From positions 62,001 to 126,000 of the forward strand of contig NZ_WNDO01000010.1 of the NCBI RefSeq assembly GCF_009912395.1: a stretch of DNA of 64,000 nucleotides, written 5' to 3'. Below the pieces are notes generated by a model. The model worked only from the letters and a program-made list of their open reading frames with translations. It ran no database searches and had not been told where the DNA came from. The first letter of the stretch is position 1. Every line of letters begins with the position of its first letter. Shown in pieces: positions 29,201 to 37,088 of the stretch. This DNA comes from Luteibacter sp. (lineage in GTDB: Bacteria > Pseudomonadota > Gammaproteobacteria > Xanthomonadales > Rhodanobacteraceae). Both the position numbers and the translations under genes were made by a program.

Positions 29201-32200
29201 GACGGCGAACGGCAAGGTGGATCGTCGCGGGTTACCGGCTCCGGACGACGCCGCGTACGCGCAGCGTGCGTACGAGGCGCCAGAGGGCGAGGTGGAGATT
29301 GCGCTGGCACGGCTATGGAGCGAACTGCTGGGTGTGGAGCGGGTGGGGCGACAGGACGATTTCTTCGATCTTGGCGGTCACTCTCTGCTTGCGGTGCGCA
29401 TGACCTCGCGACTCCGGCAGCGCTCAGGTCTGGATGTGCCGGTCTCTGCGGTCTTCATGCATCCGACGCTGCGGGAATTCGCCCGGATCGCCGCCGAAGC
29501 GCGACCGGACGACGTGCCACCCCTCGTGGCCGGTGCGCGTCCGCGCGTGTTGCCCTTGTCGTTTGCCCAGCAACGCCTGTGGTTTATCGCGCACATGGGT
29601 GACGGAGCGAGTAGTGCCTATCACGTGCCCGGCGCGCTGCGTTTGCATGGCGAACTCGATATCGGCGCAATGCAGGCGGCACTGGATCGGATCATCCAGC
29701 GACACGAGGCCTTGCGCACCCGATTCGAATCCGTCGAAGGCCTGCCCGTGCAGCGGATCGACCATGACGCGACCTTCGCGCTTGCCCACCACGACCTGCG
29801 CGACGAGATCGATCGTGACGAAGCCGTGGAGCGCTGGCGTCGCCACGATGCGGAGACGCCTTTCGACTTGTCGCGAGGCCCGCTTGCGCGTGGCTATCTG
29901 CTCCGGGTCGCGGATCGCGAGCATGTGCTGCTACTGACGATGCACCACATCGTTTCCGATGGCTGGTCGATTGGCGTCTTCATGGAGGAGCTGGACACCT
30001 TGTACCAGGCTTATGCGAAGGGCGATGTGCATCCAGGTGTGGACCCGTTGCCGGCGCTGCCCATCCAGTATGCCGACTACGCGCTGTGGCAACGCCGCTG
30101 GCTGACGGGCACGGCGCAGCGCAGGCTCGTCGAGTTCTGGCGGAATCATCTGGCGAAGGCACCCTCGCTGGTTGGACTGCCCACCGACCTGCCCCGGCCG
30201 TCGGTACAGGATTACCGTGGCGCGTCGATCGATGTCGTGCTCGACGCGGCACTGACGGCCGGGCTGCGTCACCTGTCCCAGCGTCACGGCACGACGCTCT
30301 ACATGACCTTGCTCGCCGCTTGGGCCGCCTTGGTCGCAAGGCTCTCCGGTGACGAGGACGTGGTGATCGGTTCCGCGCTAGCCAATCGTACGCGTGCGGA
30401 GATGGAACCCCTGATCGGCTTCTTCGTGAACACCGTGGCATTGCGGGTGGCCTTTGGCGACCGTCCCACCGTCGCCCAGTTGCTCGCCCAGGTGCGCGAT
30501 AGCGCGACCCAGGCCCAGGGGCACCAGGACCTGCCGTTCGAACAGGTGGTGGAGGCGCTGAAGCCGCCTCGTACCCTGGCGCACACGCCGCTTTTCCAGC
30601 TCATGTTCGCCTGGCAGGGGGCATCGTCTGGCACGACGACCCTGGGCGGCCTCGACCGGGAGGCATTGTCGCCGGATCACGTGGCGGCGAAGTTCGACCT
30701 CACGCTGGAACTGGGCGAAGAAGGCGACACGATCGCCGGTACGATCGTGTACGCCTCGGCACTGTATGCGGAGGACACGATCCGGCGTCACGTCGCGTAT
30801 CTGGTCGCCCTGCTGCGCGGCATGGTGGACGACGATACGCGTGCGGTGGACGCGATACCGATCGTGTGCGGCAGGGAGGCTCGCCGCCTGGCCCAACTGC
30901 ACGTGACCGAGCGTTCCTACCCGCAGGATCGCTATGTGCACGAAGGGTTCGAGCGACAGGCCAGGGCGACGCCCGATATCGTCGCCGTCGAACAGGATGG
31001 TCACGTACTGACCTATCGCGAACTGGACGAGGCCGCGAACCGCCTCGCGCATGTGCTGCGCGCATATGGCGTGGGTCCGGAGGTGCGGGTGGCGTTGTGC
31101 CTGCGTCGCGGCGAAGCGTTGGTGCTCGCGATGCTCGCGGTGCTGAAGGCCGGTGGCCCGTATGTCCCGCTTGATCCTGCCTATCCGGCCGAGCGCCTGC
31201 GGGCCACCTTGCATGACTGCGGGCCACGGGTCGTACTGACGCAGAAGGATCTTGCGATCGACGGAAACCTCGATGGCGACTGGCAGGTGCTCTTGCTGGA
31301 TGATCCGGACAGCCGGTGGAAGGAGTCGTCCGGCGAGGTGCCGACGGCGGACGACGTCGACGGAAGTCGGCTGGCCTACGTGATCTACACGTCGGGTTCA
31401 ACGGGTCGTCCGAACGGCGTGCTTGTCGAGCACCGTCAGTTGGCGAACCTGATCGGTTGGCATGGCGACGCCTTCCCGCTGTCGCCGGGCGAGCGCACGT
31501 CATGCATGGCGGGCGTGGCGTTCGATGCCTGCACCTGGGAGATATGGCCCGCGCTATGCCGTGGTGCGACCCTGGTGCTGCCGCCGTTGGTGACGACCGG
31601 CGATCCGGTCGCGTTGCTGGACTGGTGGGAGCAGGAGGATCTGCAAACCAGTTTCCTGGTGACGGCGCTGGCGGACGCGGCGTTGTCGCGCGGGCAAGCC
31701 GAGCGCGGAAACCTCCGCCAGCTATTGACCGGTGGCGATCGCCTTGGCCGCCTACCGTCCGCCGATCTGCCCTTCGAGCTGATCAACAACTACGGCCCGA
31801 CGGAGACGACCGTGGTGGCGACTTCCGGCGTGCTTCGCGCCGACGACACGCTGCCGCATATTGGCCGACCGGTGGCGAACACACGGATCTACCTGCTGGA
31901 TCGCCATGGTCATCCGGTGCCGCACGGCGCGCCCGGCGAGATCCATATCGGTGGCGCGCAGGTCGCTCGCGGCTACTTGAATCGCCCGGAGCTGACGGCC
32001 GCGCGCTTCCTGTCCGATCCCTTCGCGGACGGGGCCGAGGCGCGCATGTACAAGACCGGTGATCTGGGTCGCTGGCTACCTGACGGTCGCCTGGCGTATC
32101 TGGGTCGCAACGATCACCAGGTGAAGATCCGTGGTTTGCGCATTGAACCGGGCGAGATCGAATCCCGCCTGCTGGAGATCGACGCGGTGCGCGAAGCGGC

Positions 32201-33521
32201 GGTGCTCGCGCGCGAAGATGTTCCCGGTGAACAGCGGCTCGTCGCGTACGTGGTGCAGGGTGACGGCGTCCGCCTGGAAAACGCGTCGCTACGGGACGCG
32301 CTGACGCGCACGCTTCCGGCCTATATGTTGCCCTCGGCTTATGTGTCGCTCGACGCATTGCCGCTGACCCCGAACGGGAAGGTGGATCGCCGGGCATTGC
32401 CGGCACCCGACGCGCACGCCTATGTGCAACGCGGTTACGACGCACCCCAGGGGGATGCGGAGATTGCGCTGGCCCATCTGTGGTGCGAACTGCTCGGTGT
32501 CGACACCGTGGGACGCCGGGACAATTTCTTCGAACTCGGTGGGCACTCGATGTTGCTGTCGCGTCTGGTGGATGGAGCGCGTAAAGCTGGGTTGGCGATG
32601 GACCTTCGCCAGGTGTTCGATGCACCGGACCTGATGTCGCTTGCCGCTATCGTCGGCGTGGCCGACCGCGTGGCGGACATGCACTCGACGATGGTGCCGA
32701 TCCGTTCGGCGGGTGACGAGGCTCCGCTATTCTGTTTCCACGAGGGCTTCGGCACGATCCTCGCGTACGAACGGCTTGCGCGGTTCGTCGATCCCCGGAT
32801 TCCCGTGTATGCGCTCGAGGCCAGGGGCTTGCACGAAGATCTGCCCGTCTACCGCACGGTCGAGGCGATGGCGGCGGACTACCTCGCGCAACTGGAACGC
32901 ATCCAGTCTGCCGGGCCCTATCGCCTGACTGGATGGTCCAGCGGTGGACTCATCGCCTACGAGGTCGCCCATCAGTTGATGACGAAGGGCGAGACGGTCG
33001 AATTCCTCGGCCTCATCGACACCTACAACATCGCGGTGGAGGACCTGGAGGGCGACATCGCCGAAACTACGCATTACCTCGTGCGCACGCTGGAGTACCT
33101 GAGGCCCGACCTCGCGCCGGAAATCTTGCGGGCCCTGCTGTCGCTGGGTGGCCTCGATGCCACGGTCGAGGAATGCCATCGCAACGGATGGTTGCCAGTC
33201 GACGTGACCGCACGCGATATGGATCGGCGATTCCAGGTCGCAAAGGACATCGGTCGCGCTTGCGCGGCCTATACGCCACCGCCCCTCGTGCTGGACGTGG
33301 ACCTGTTCAGCGCCAGCGAGCCGGCGCGCGAGGACCGAAGCAATGGCTGGGCCGACGTGATCGGCGCTTGCCTCGACGTGACCCGGATGGAGGGATCGCA
33401 CATGTCGATCATGCAGGACGAAACGCTCATCCGTCGGGTCACCGATGTCATGAACCGGGCGATGATGGGAACGCGTGACAAGGCACGCGACGAGCGTCTG
33501 TCGAAGGAGCGTTGGGCATGA
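26262..33521 (+). CDS. Nonribosomal peptide synthetase, two modules plus thioesterase
   Basis: A 2419-residue synthetase that adds residues 7 and 8 and releases the peptide: C-A7-T7-C-A8-T8-TE. Both condensation domains have HHIVSDGWS (about residues 174 and 1228) and lack the dual-domain opening, so they should accept L-residues. Both adenylation pockets read DAWFLGNVV, the leucine code. Carrier sites are GGHSLLAV (about 1038) and GGHSMLL (about 2093). The terminal thioesterase has GWSSGG (Ser about 2225), a candidate Asp in GLIDTYN and His in GSHMS. Whether TE hydrolyses or cyclises cannot be read. It starts in an ATGA overlap with the first synthetase and ends in one with the exporter, so all are one transcript and probably translationally coupled. 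Module 7 is almost identical in DNA to module 2 of the first protein over the A-T region. Confidence 0.95.
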   Translation: MNATLDNMSRAAREALFLKAQAARRKGGAAARPVGVPARQAPRDHWPVSHAQRRLWFIAHMWPAAHNLPAALRLHGRLDEVALQAAIDRIVQRHEALRTHFDVVDEQPVQRIAATGRVAWCRHDLSGDDGKYDAVAHWRDVEASTPFDIATGPLIRGRLLRLHADEHVLLLTMHHIVSDGWSMGVLAHELGELYRAYAGGLAVDVDPLPALPIQYADYAAWQCDWLVGDIRQRQLAYWTEQLSGAPTKVELPTDRPRPSVQDHRGAGIAFELDVSLTTALKALSQRHGTTLYMTLLGAWAAVVSRLSGQDDVVIGSPVANRTRTEVEPLIGFFVNTLALRVGFGDRPSVAQLLAQVRDAVLQAQDHQDLPFEQVVEALSPRRTLAHTPIFQLAFAWQNTPGDTSAWGDVAVDSLPSREGEQLAQYDLTLELREEENGVAGTLVYATALFDEATMRRHLGYLRAMLRGMVEDDALAMDAMPLVDDEERDQLAAFDGAARVYPVDRPIHAWFEAQARSSPDAVAMEQDGRTWRFRALDEEANGLAHALRDRGVGPEERVALCLRRGPDLIRAMLAVSKAGGAYVPLDPAYPSERLRDTLADCAPRVVLTHADLAEDDALSGEWSILAIDGADRPAPMSDAPVSDDFDGSRLAYVIYTSGSTGRPNGVMVEHRQLVNLVGWHGEAFPLSPGERTSCTAGVAFDACTWEIWPALCHGATLVLPPSTTVGDPSALLDWWEGEDLRTSFLVTALADAALSRGQANKIGLRQLLTGGDRLGRLPSAELPFELVNNYGPTETTVVATSGVLRADDGLVHIGRPIANTRIHLLDRHGRPVPMGAPGEIHIAGAQVARGYLNRPELTAARFLPDPFATEANARMYRTGDLGRWLPDGRLAYLGRNDHQVKIRGLRIEPGEIEARLLAIQGVREATVLAREDVPGERRLVAYVVPTAGVTLEASSLRDALAAVLPGYMVPVAYVTLSALPLTANGKVDRRGLPAPDDAAYAQRAYEAPEGEVEIALARLWSELLGVERVGRQDDFFDLGGHSLLAVRMTSRLRQRSGLDVPVSAVFMHPTLREFARIAAEARPDDVPPLVAGARPRVLPLSFAQQRLWFIAHMGDGASSAYHVPGALRLHGELDIGAMQAALDRIIQRHEALRTRFESVEGLPVQRIDHDATFALAHHDLRDEIDRDEAVERWRRHDAETPFDLSRGPLARGYLLRVADREHVLLLTMHHIVSDGWSIGVFMEELDTLYQAYAKGDVHPGVDPLPALPIQYADYALWQRRWLTGTAQRRLVEFWRNHLAKAPSLVGLPTDLPRPSVQDYRGASIDVVLDAALTAGLRHLSQRHGTTLYMTLLAAWAALVARLSGDEDVVIGSALANRTRAEMEPLIGFFVNTVALRVAFGDRPTVAQLLAQVRDSATQAQGHQDLPFEQVVEALKPPRTLAHTPLFQLMFAWQGASSGTTTLGGLDREALSPDHVAAKFDLTLELGEEGDTIAGTIVYASALYAEDTIRRHVAYLVALLRGMVDDDTRAVDAIPIVCGREARRLAQLHVTERSYPQDRYVHEGFERQARATPDIVAVEQDGHVLTYRELDEAANRLAHVLRAYGVGPEVRVALCLRRGEALVLAMLAVLKAGGPYVPLDPAYPAERLRATLHDCGPRVVLTQKDLAIDGNLDGDWQVLLLDDPDSRWKESSGEVPTADDVDGSRLAYVIYTSGSTGRPNGVLVEHRQLANLIGWHGDAFPLSPGERTSCMAGVAFDACTWEIWPALCRGATLVLPPLVTTGDPVALLDWWEQEDLQTSFLVTALADAALSRGQAERGNLRQLLTGGDRLGRLPSADLPFELINNYGPTETTVVATSGVLRADDTLPHIGRPVANTRIYLLDRHGHPVPHGAPGEIHIGGAQVARGYLNRPELTAARFLSDPFADGAEARMYKTGDLGRWLPDGRLAYLGRNDHQVKIRGLRIEPGEIESRLLEIDAVREAAVLAREDVPGEQRLVAYVVQGDGVRLENASLRDALTRTLPAYMLPSAYVSLDALPLTPNGKVDRRALPAPDAHAYVQRGYDAPQGDAEIALAHLWCELLGVDTVGRRDNFFELGGHSMLLSRLVDGARKAGLAMDLRQVFDAPDLMSLAAIVGVADRVADMHSTMVPIRSAGDEAPLFCFHEGFGTILAYERLARFVDPRIPVYALEARGLHEDLPVYRTVEAMAADYLAQLERIQSAGPYRLTGWSSGGLIAYEVAHQLMTKGETVEFLGLIDTYNIAVEDLEGDIAETTHYLVRTLEYLRPDLAPEILRALLSLGGLDATVEECHRNGWLPVDVTARDMDRRFQVAKDIGRACAAYTPPPLVLDVDLFSASEPAREDRSNGWADVIGACLDVTRMEGSHMSIMQDETLIRRVTDVMNRAMMGTRDKARDERLSKERWA

Positions 33522-35266
33522 GCGCGGCTTCGGTATCCCGTTCGTCGCTATGGTCGCTCCTGCGCATGGCGCGTCCATCCCGGCCATTGCTGGGGGCGGC
33601 AATGGGCATGACCCTGCTGTCGGTGGCCGGCACGCTCGGGTTTCCCGTATTGACCCGCCGCTTGGTGGACACGCTTGCCCACGGGGCGCCGGACATCGCC
33701 GGCATCGCGCTGCTGGCCTGCGTCATGGCGGGGTCGGCCATCGCATCGGCCGTGTCGGGCTATCTGCTCAGTCGCGTCGGTCACGACATGATCGCCTCGT
33801 TGCGTACGTTGCTCGTGGAGAAGCTGTTGCGCCTTCCCGTGGCCGCCTTCGATCGGGAGAGCACCGGTGAACGTGTCAGTCGCGTCTTGAGCGATTGCCA
33901 GTCGATCTCCGAACTGGCGACACGGCAGATGGTCAACCTCGTGAGCGGTGTGTTGGTTCTCACTGGCTCGATCGTCGTGCTGCTGTATTTGGATATTCGC
34001 CTGACGCTCACCGTGCTGGGGTGCATCGTCCTTGCCTTCGGCGTGGCGATTCCTCTCGCGGCGATGCTCGAAGGTCTCGCCTTGAGCACGCAGGATCGCA
34101 CGGCGAAGCTGGGCGGCATCCTCACCCACGTGCTGTCGGAGATCCGCCTGGTGAAGGCGTTCACGGCGGAAACCCGCGAGCGCGAGCGGAGCCGCGCGGA
34201 GATCCTGGACATCCGACGGCTCGGTATCCGCGTGGCGAAGATCAGCGCGGTGCTTGGGCCCCTGATCAGTCTTTCGCTGACCGCCGCCATCCTGGTCATC
34301 CTCGTCTACGGTAGTTCGCGCGTGGGCAGCGGCAGCATCAGCATCGGCACGCTCACGGCCTTTATCCTCTACATCTTCAACGTCGCGTTGCCCCTGGTGC
34401 AGCTGACGACCTTCCTGGAGGAATGGCAGAAGGCGAAGGGCGCGTCGACGCGTATCGCGGTGCTGCTCCATGAAGAGGAAGAGAGCACGGTCGGCGATGA
34501 CGTGGAAGGCATCGACGGCCTGCTGGAGTTCCGTAACGTCTCCTTCGGCTACCCGGGGCGGGAGGCGACCGTGCTGCACGGCATCGACCTGGTGTTCCGA
34601 CCTGGTACCACCACCGCGTTGGTGGGCGCCAGCGGCAACGGCAAGACCACCGTGCTGTCGTTGATCGAACGTTTCTATTCGCCCGGATTCGGGGCGGTGT
34701 TGTGTGATGGCAGACCGATCGGCGACTTCGCCTTGCCCGCATGGCGCAGCCGCATCGGCTACGTGGCGCAGAGCGCGCCCATCATGCCTGGCACCGTACG
34801 CGACAACATCGTCTACGGTCTCGATCGCGCCTGTTCCGACGATGAGGTATGGGATGCCGCGGCGCAGGCGGGGGCGATGGAATTCATCGGACAGATGCCG
34901 CAAGGCCTGGACACCGTGCTCAGCGAGCAGGGGGGCAACCTCTCCGGCGGGCAACGGCAACGCATCGCCATCGCGCGCATGTTCCTGCGCAATCCCGATG
35001 TGCTGATCCTCGACGAAGCCACCTCCAGTCTCGACAGCGAAACCGAGCACCGCGTGAAGACGGCGCTGGAGTCGTTGATGCAAGGGCGCACCAATATCGT
35101 GGTGGCGCACCGGCTAGCCACCGTGATGCATGCGGATCGGATCTATTTCCTCGAGAACGGCCGGATATCCGGCGCAGGCAACCACGAGGAGCTGCTTTCG
35201 ACGCACGCCCCGTATGCGCGCCTGGTCGCCAGGCAGTTCCGCCGTCCGGAAAAGGAGAGCGCATGA
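33518..35266 (+). CDS. ABC exporter, fused membrane and ATPase domains
   Basis: A 582-residue half-transporter of the MsbA/LmrA type, most likely exporting the NRPS product as a homodimer. Six membrane segments occupy about residues 15-300. The ATPase follows with Walker A GASGNGKTT, signature LSGGQRQRIAIARM, Walker B VLILDEATSSLD and H-loop VAHRL. The ATG at 33518 overlaps the synthetase stop (ATGA) and has AAGGAG 8 bases upstream; an in-frame ATG two codons earlier is less well placed. Context gives the substrate; the sequence alone does not. Confidence 0.9.
   Translation: MSAASVSRSSLWSLLRMARPSRPLLGAAMGMTLLSVAGTLGFPVLTRRLVDTLAHGAPDIAGIALLACVMAGSAIASAVSGYLLSRVGHDMIASLRTLLVEKLLRLPVAAFDRESTGERVSRVLSDCQSISELATRQMVNLVSGVLVLTGSIVVLLYLDIRLTLTVLGCIVLAFGVAIPLAAMLEGLALSTQDRTAKLGGILTHVLSEIRLVKAFTAETRERERSRAEILDIRRLGIRVAKISAVLGPLISLSLTAAILVILVYGSSRVGSGSISIGTLTAFILYIFNVALPLVQLTTFLEEWQKAKGASTRIAVLLHEEEESTVGDDVEGIDGLLEFRNVSFGYPGREATVLHGIDLVFRPGTTTALVGASGNGKTTVLSLIERFYSPGFGAVLCDGRPIGDFALPAWRSRIGYVAQSAPIMPGTVRDNIVYGLDRACSDDEVWDAAAQAGAMEFIGQMPQGLDTVLSEQGGNLSGGQRQRIAIARMFLRNPDVLILDEATSSLDSETEHRVKTALESLMQGRTNIVVAHRLATVMHADRIYFLENGRISGAGNHEELLSTHAPYARLVARQFRRPEKESA
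35251..35257 (+). promoter_or_regulatory. Strong Shine-Dalgarno for the 20-codon mini-ORF
   Basis: AAAGGAG with 5-base spacing to the ATG at 35263. The dioxygenase start at 35322 has no comparable site, so this SD probably drives both by coupling. Confidence 0.6.
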
Positions 35267-35325
35267 CGCCTCGCACCCTTGACGGCACCCCGCCTCCCTC
35301 CACCCTTACCGGACTCGCACCATGA
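35263..35325 (+). CDS. 20-codon mini-ORF linking exporter and dioxygenase
   Basis: The frame starts with ATGA overlapping the exporter stop and ends in TGA overlapping the ATG of the dioxygenase at 35322. It has a strong, well-spaced SD. It encodes 20 residues rich in Pro and Thr (MTPRTLDGTPPPS...) with no recognised function. The likely role is a coupling leader that delivers ribosomes to the dioxygenase start, which lacks its own SD. It is not in the same frame as the dioxygenase, so it is not an N-terminal extension of it unless a frameshift is present. Confidence 0.55.
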   Translation: MTPRTLDGTPPPSTLTGLAP

Positions 35326-36299
35326 CGACCGCCACGCTCGATTCGCATGACTTCACCATCGACGACCTCGTTCCCGTCGGGGGCATGCCCCTGCGGTTGG
35401 ACGTGGCGGGTGCGGGTAGCGCCGTGGCCTGGGCCACGGAACACCAGGACGCGGTACGGGCCATTCTCCACACGCATGGCGCGATGCTTATTCGCGGCCT
35501 CAACGTGCCGGGGAGCAGTCAGTTCGGCAAGATCCTGTCGACCTTGTTCGGCGGCGAGCTGGTCGAATACGTCTACCGTTCGACGCCACGTACCGGGCTT
35601 CGCGGCAACGTCTACACAGCCACCGAATACCCTGCGAGCGAGGTCATTCCCCAGCACAACGAAAACGCCTATTCGCGACAGTGGCCACTTCGCATCGGCT
35701 TCCTCTGCATGCTGCCTTCGGAGACGGGCGGGGAAACGCCCATCGGCGACAGCCAGCTCATCCACGACATGCTTCCGGCCTCCATCCGCGAGCGCTTCGA
35801 GGCGAAGGGGGTGATGTACGTGCGCAACTACTCCGATCTCGACCTGCCGTGGTCCGTGGTCTTCCAGACCGAGGACAGGGACGAGGTGGAGGCCTATGGC
35901 CGTGCCAACGGCATGACCTGCGAATGGCAGCCGGACGGTAGCCTGCGCACCGTGCAGGTGAACCCGGCCACGGCGATCCATCCGGTGACGGGGCAGCGCC
36001 TGTGGTTCAATCAGGCGCATTTGTTCCATGTGTCCAGCCTGGGCGAGGGTGCCGCCGCCAGCCTTGTCGCATCGGTGGGCGAGGAGAACCTGCCGCGTAA
36101 CGCCTACTATGGTGACGGCACGCCCATCGAGGCGGAGACGCTCGCGTTCATCCGATCGGCCTACGAAAGCACCCGGATCCGGTTTCCGTGGGAGCGAAAC
36201 GACCTGCTGCTACTGGACAACATGCGCTTTACCCACGGCAGGGAGTCCTTCACCGGTGCGCGCAAGGTGCTGACGGGCATGGCGTGCCCAAATCGCTAG
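35322..36299 (+). CDS. SyrP/AsnO-like Fe(II)/2-oxoglutarate dioxygenase
   Basis: A 325-residue TauD/clavaminate-synthase-like oxygenase. The iron ligands are visible as the HxE pair in QHNENAY (about residues 112-114) and the distal His in THGRESF (near residue 306), followed by a likely 2-oxoglutarate-binding Arg in GARKVL. The HxE variant is the one known for AsnO and clavaminate synthase, as opposed to HxD of most relatives. Family knowledge: SyrP hydroxylates Asp and AsnO hydroxylates Asn at the beta carbon during peptide antibiotic synthesis. Here the fifth adenylation domain reads as Asn, so beta-hydroxylation of that residue is the natural guess. Its start overlaps the mini-ORF stop. 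Its own stop overlaps the stop of the convergent gene by 4 bases. Confidence 0.85.
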   Translation: MTTATLDSHDFTIDDLVPVGGMPLRLDVAGAGSAVAWATEHQDAVRAILHTHGAMLIRGLNVPGSSQFGKILSTLFGGELVEYVYRSTPRTGLRGNVYTATEYPASEVIPQHNENAYSRQWPLRIGFLCMLPSETGGETPIGDSQLIHDMLPASIRERFEAKGVMYVRNYSDLDLPWSVVFQTEDRDEVEAYGRANGMTCEWQPDGSLRTVQVNPATAIHPVTGQRLWFNQAHLFHVSSLGEGAAASLVASVGEENLPRNAYYGDGTPIEAETLAFIRSAYESTRIRFPWERNDLLLLDNMRFTHGRESFTGARKVLTGMACPNR

Positions 36300-36547
36300 G
36301 ATCCGCCGACCTTCGCCGCCTTGGGCTTGCCGGCGCAGATCGACCGGTTCAGGGCCTTGTCGGCATCGCCCTGGTCGGCGGCGGTCAGCCGCGCGATGCA
36401 GCTTTCGTAGGTCTCGGGTGCCGGCGCCGTGGAGCGGGTGTCGAAGTACACGGCCGCCACGACCACCGCCAGGACGATGGCGATCCACGGGAGGTAATCG
36501 GTGAGGCTTCTCGGCACGGCGGGGTGGGGCAGTTGAGCTGACGGCAA
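36296..36547 (-). CDS. Small single-pass membrane protein, unknown function
   Basis: An 83-residue protein with one membrane segment (WIAIVLAVVVAAVYF, about residues 21-35) and a short C-terminal domain with two cysteines (YESCIARL and RSICAGK). Family not recognised. It converges on the dioxygenase and the two stop codons share the palindrome CTAG. It reads in the direction opposite to the NRPS operon and is probably not part of the pathway. Confidence 0.6.
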   Translation of the reverse strand: MPSAQLPHPAVPRSLTDYLPWIAIVLAVVVAAVYFDTRSTAPAPETYESCIARLTAADQGDADKALNRSICAGKPKAAKVGGS

Positions 36548-36656
36548 TCATACGACGCCAGCCGGTAGCGTGTGCACGTGGAGTCGGCACGGCCTTCACG
36601 CCGCGCCCATCGGGCTGCGGCAAGGCTGGGTACCTGGTGACGGAGAGGGGAATCCC

Positions 36657-36869
36657 ATGGCGAACGATCACAAGAACAGCCTGGGGGCCCTTGCCGCGGG
36701 ACGGCTGCTGACGGAGGCGGCGGGCGGTAAATGGGGGTCCGCGATTGTCATCCTGGCCGGCATCATCCTGTTGCGTCGCTGGGCGGCCGCACGTGCGGTC
36801 AGGCGGAACCGATTGGCCGCGCCAGACGGCTCCCCACGGGCCTCCGTGCCCCATCGGCACGATTTGTAA
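36657..36869 (+). CDS. Small membrane protein, unknown function
   Basis: A 70-residue protein from the ATG at 36657, preceded by GGAGAGGGG. It has one hydrophobic segment (GSAIVILAGIILL, about residues 26-38) flanked by basic residues and a polar tail. Longer in-frame starts exist but lack an SD. No family recognised. Its right-hand neighbour is the broken response regulator. Confidence 0.55.
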   Translation: MANDHKNSLGALAAGRLLTEAAGGKWGSAIVILAGIILLRRWAAARAVRRNRLAAPDGSPRASVPHRHDL

Positions 36870-37088
36870 GAAAGGCCTCACACAGGCCCCGGGCGAAGGA
36901 TGACAATATCCAAGGATATCTCTGCCCTGCGAGTGAGTGGGAACCCCACTACATGCCGTCGACCGCCGCCCCGATCATAGACATCCGCTGGTTGTCTCGC
37001 CTGCACATCTGGCATTGTATGTGTTCGCAGGCTGTGCTCCTCCGATGGGGAGGCGCTCAGAAGTACATCGGCCCAGGGAGGGCTTCTG

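Noticed and set aside
33548-35110. 520-codon open frame antisense to the ABC exporter
   Set aside because: Gln/Arg/His-rich shadow of a gene with all ABC motifs intact.
36570-36656. N-terminal extension of the small membrane protein at 36657
   Set aside because: No SD at the upstream start and a non-coding composition; the internal ATG has a strong GGAGAGGGG.
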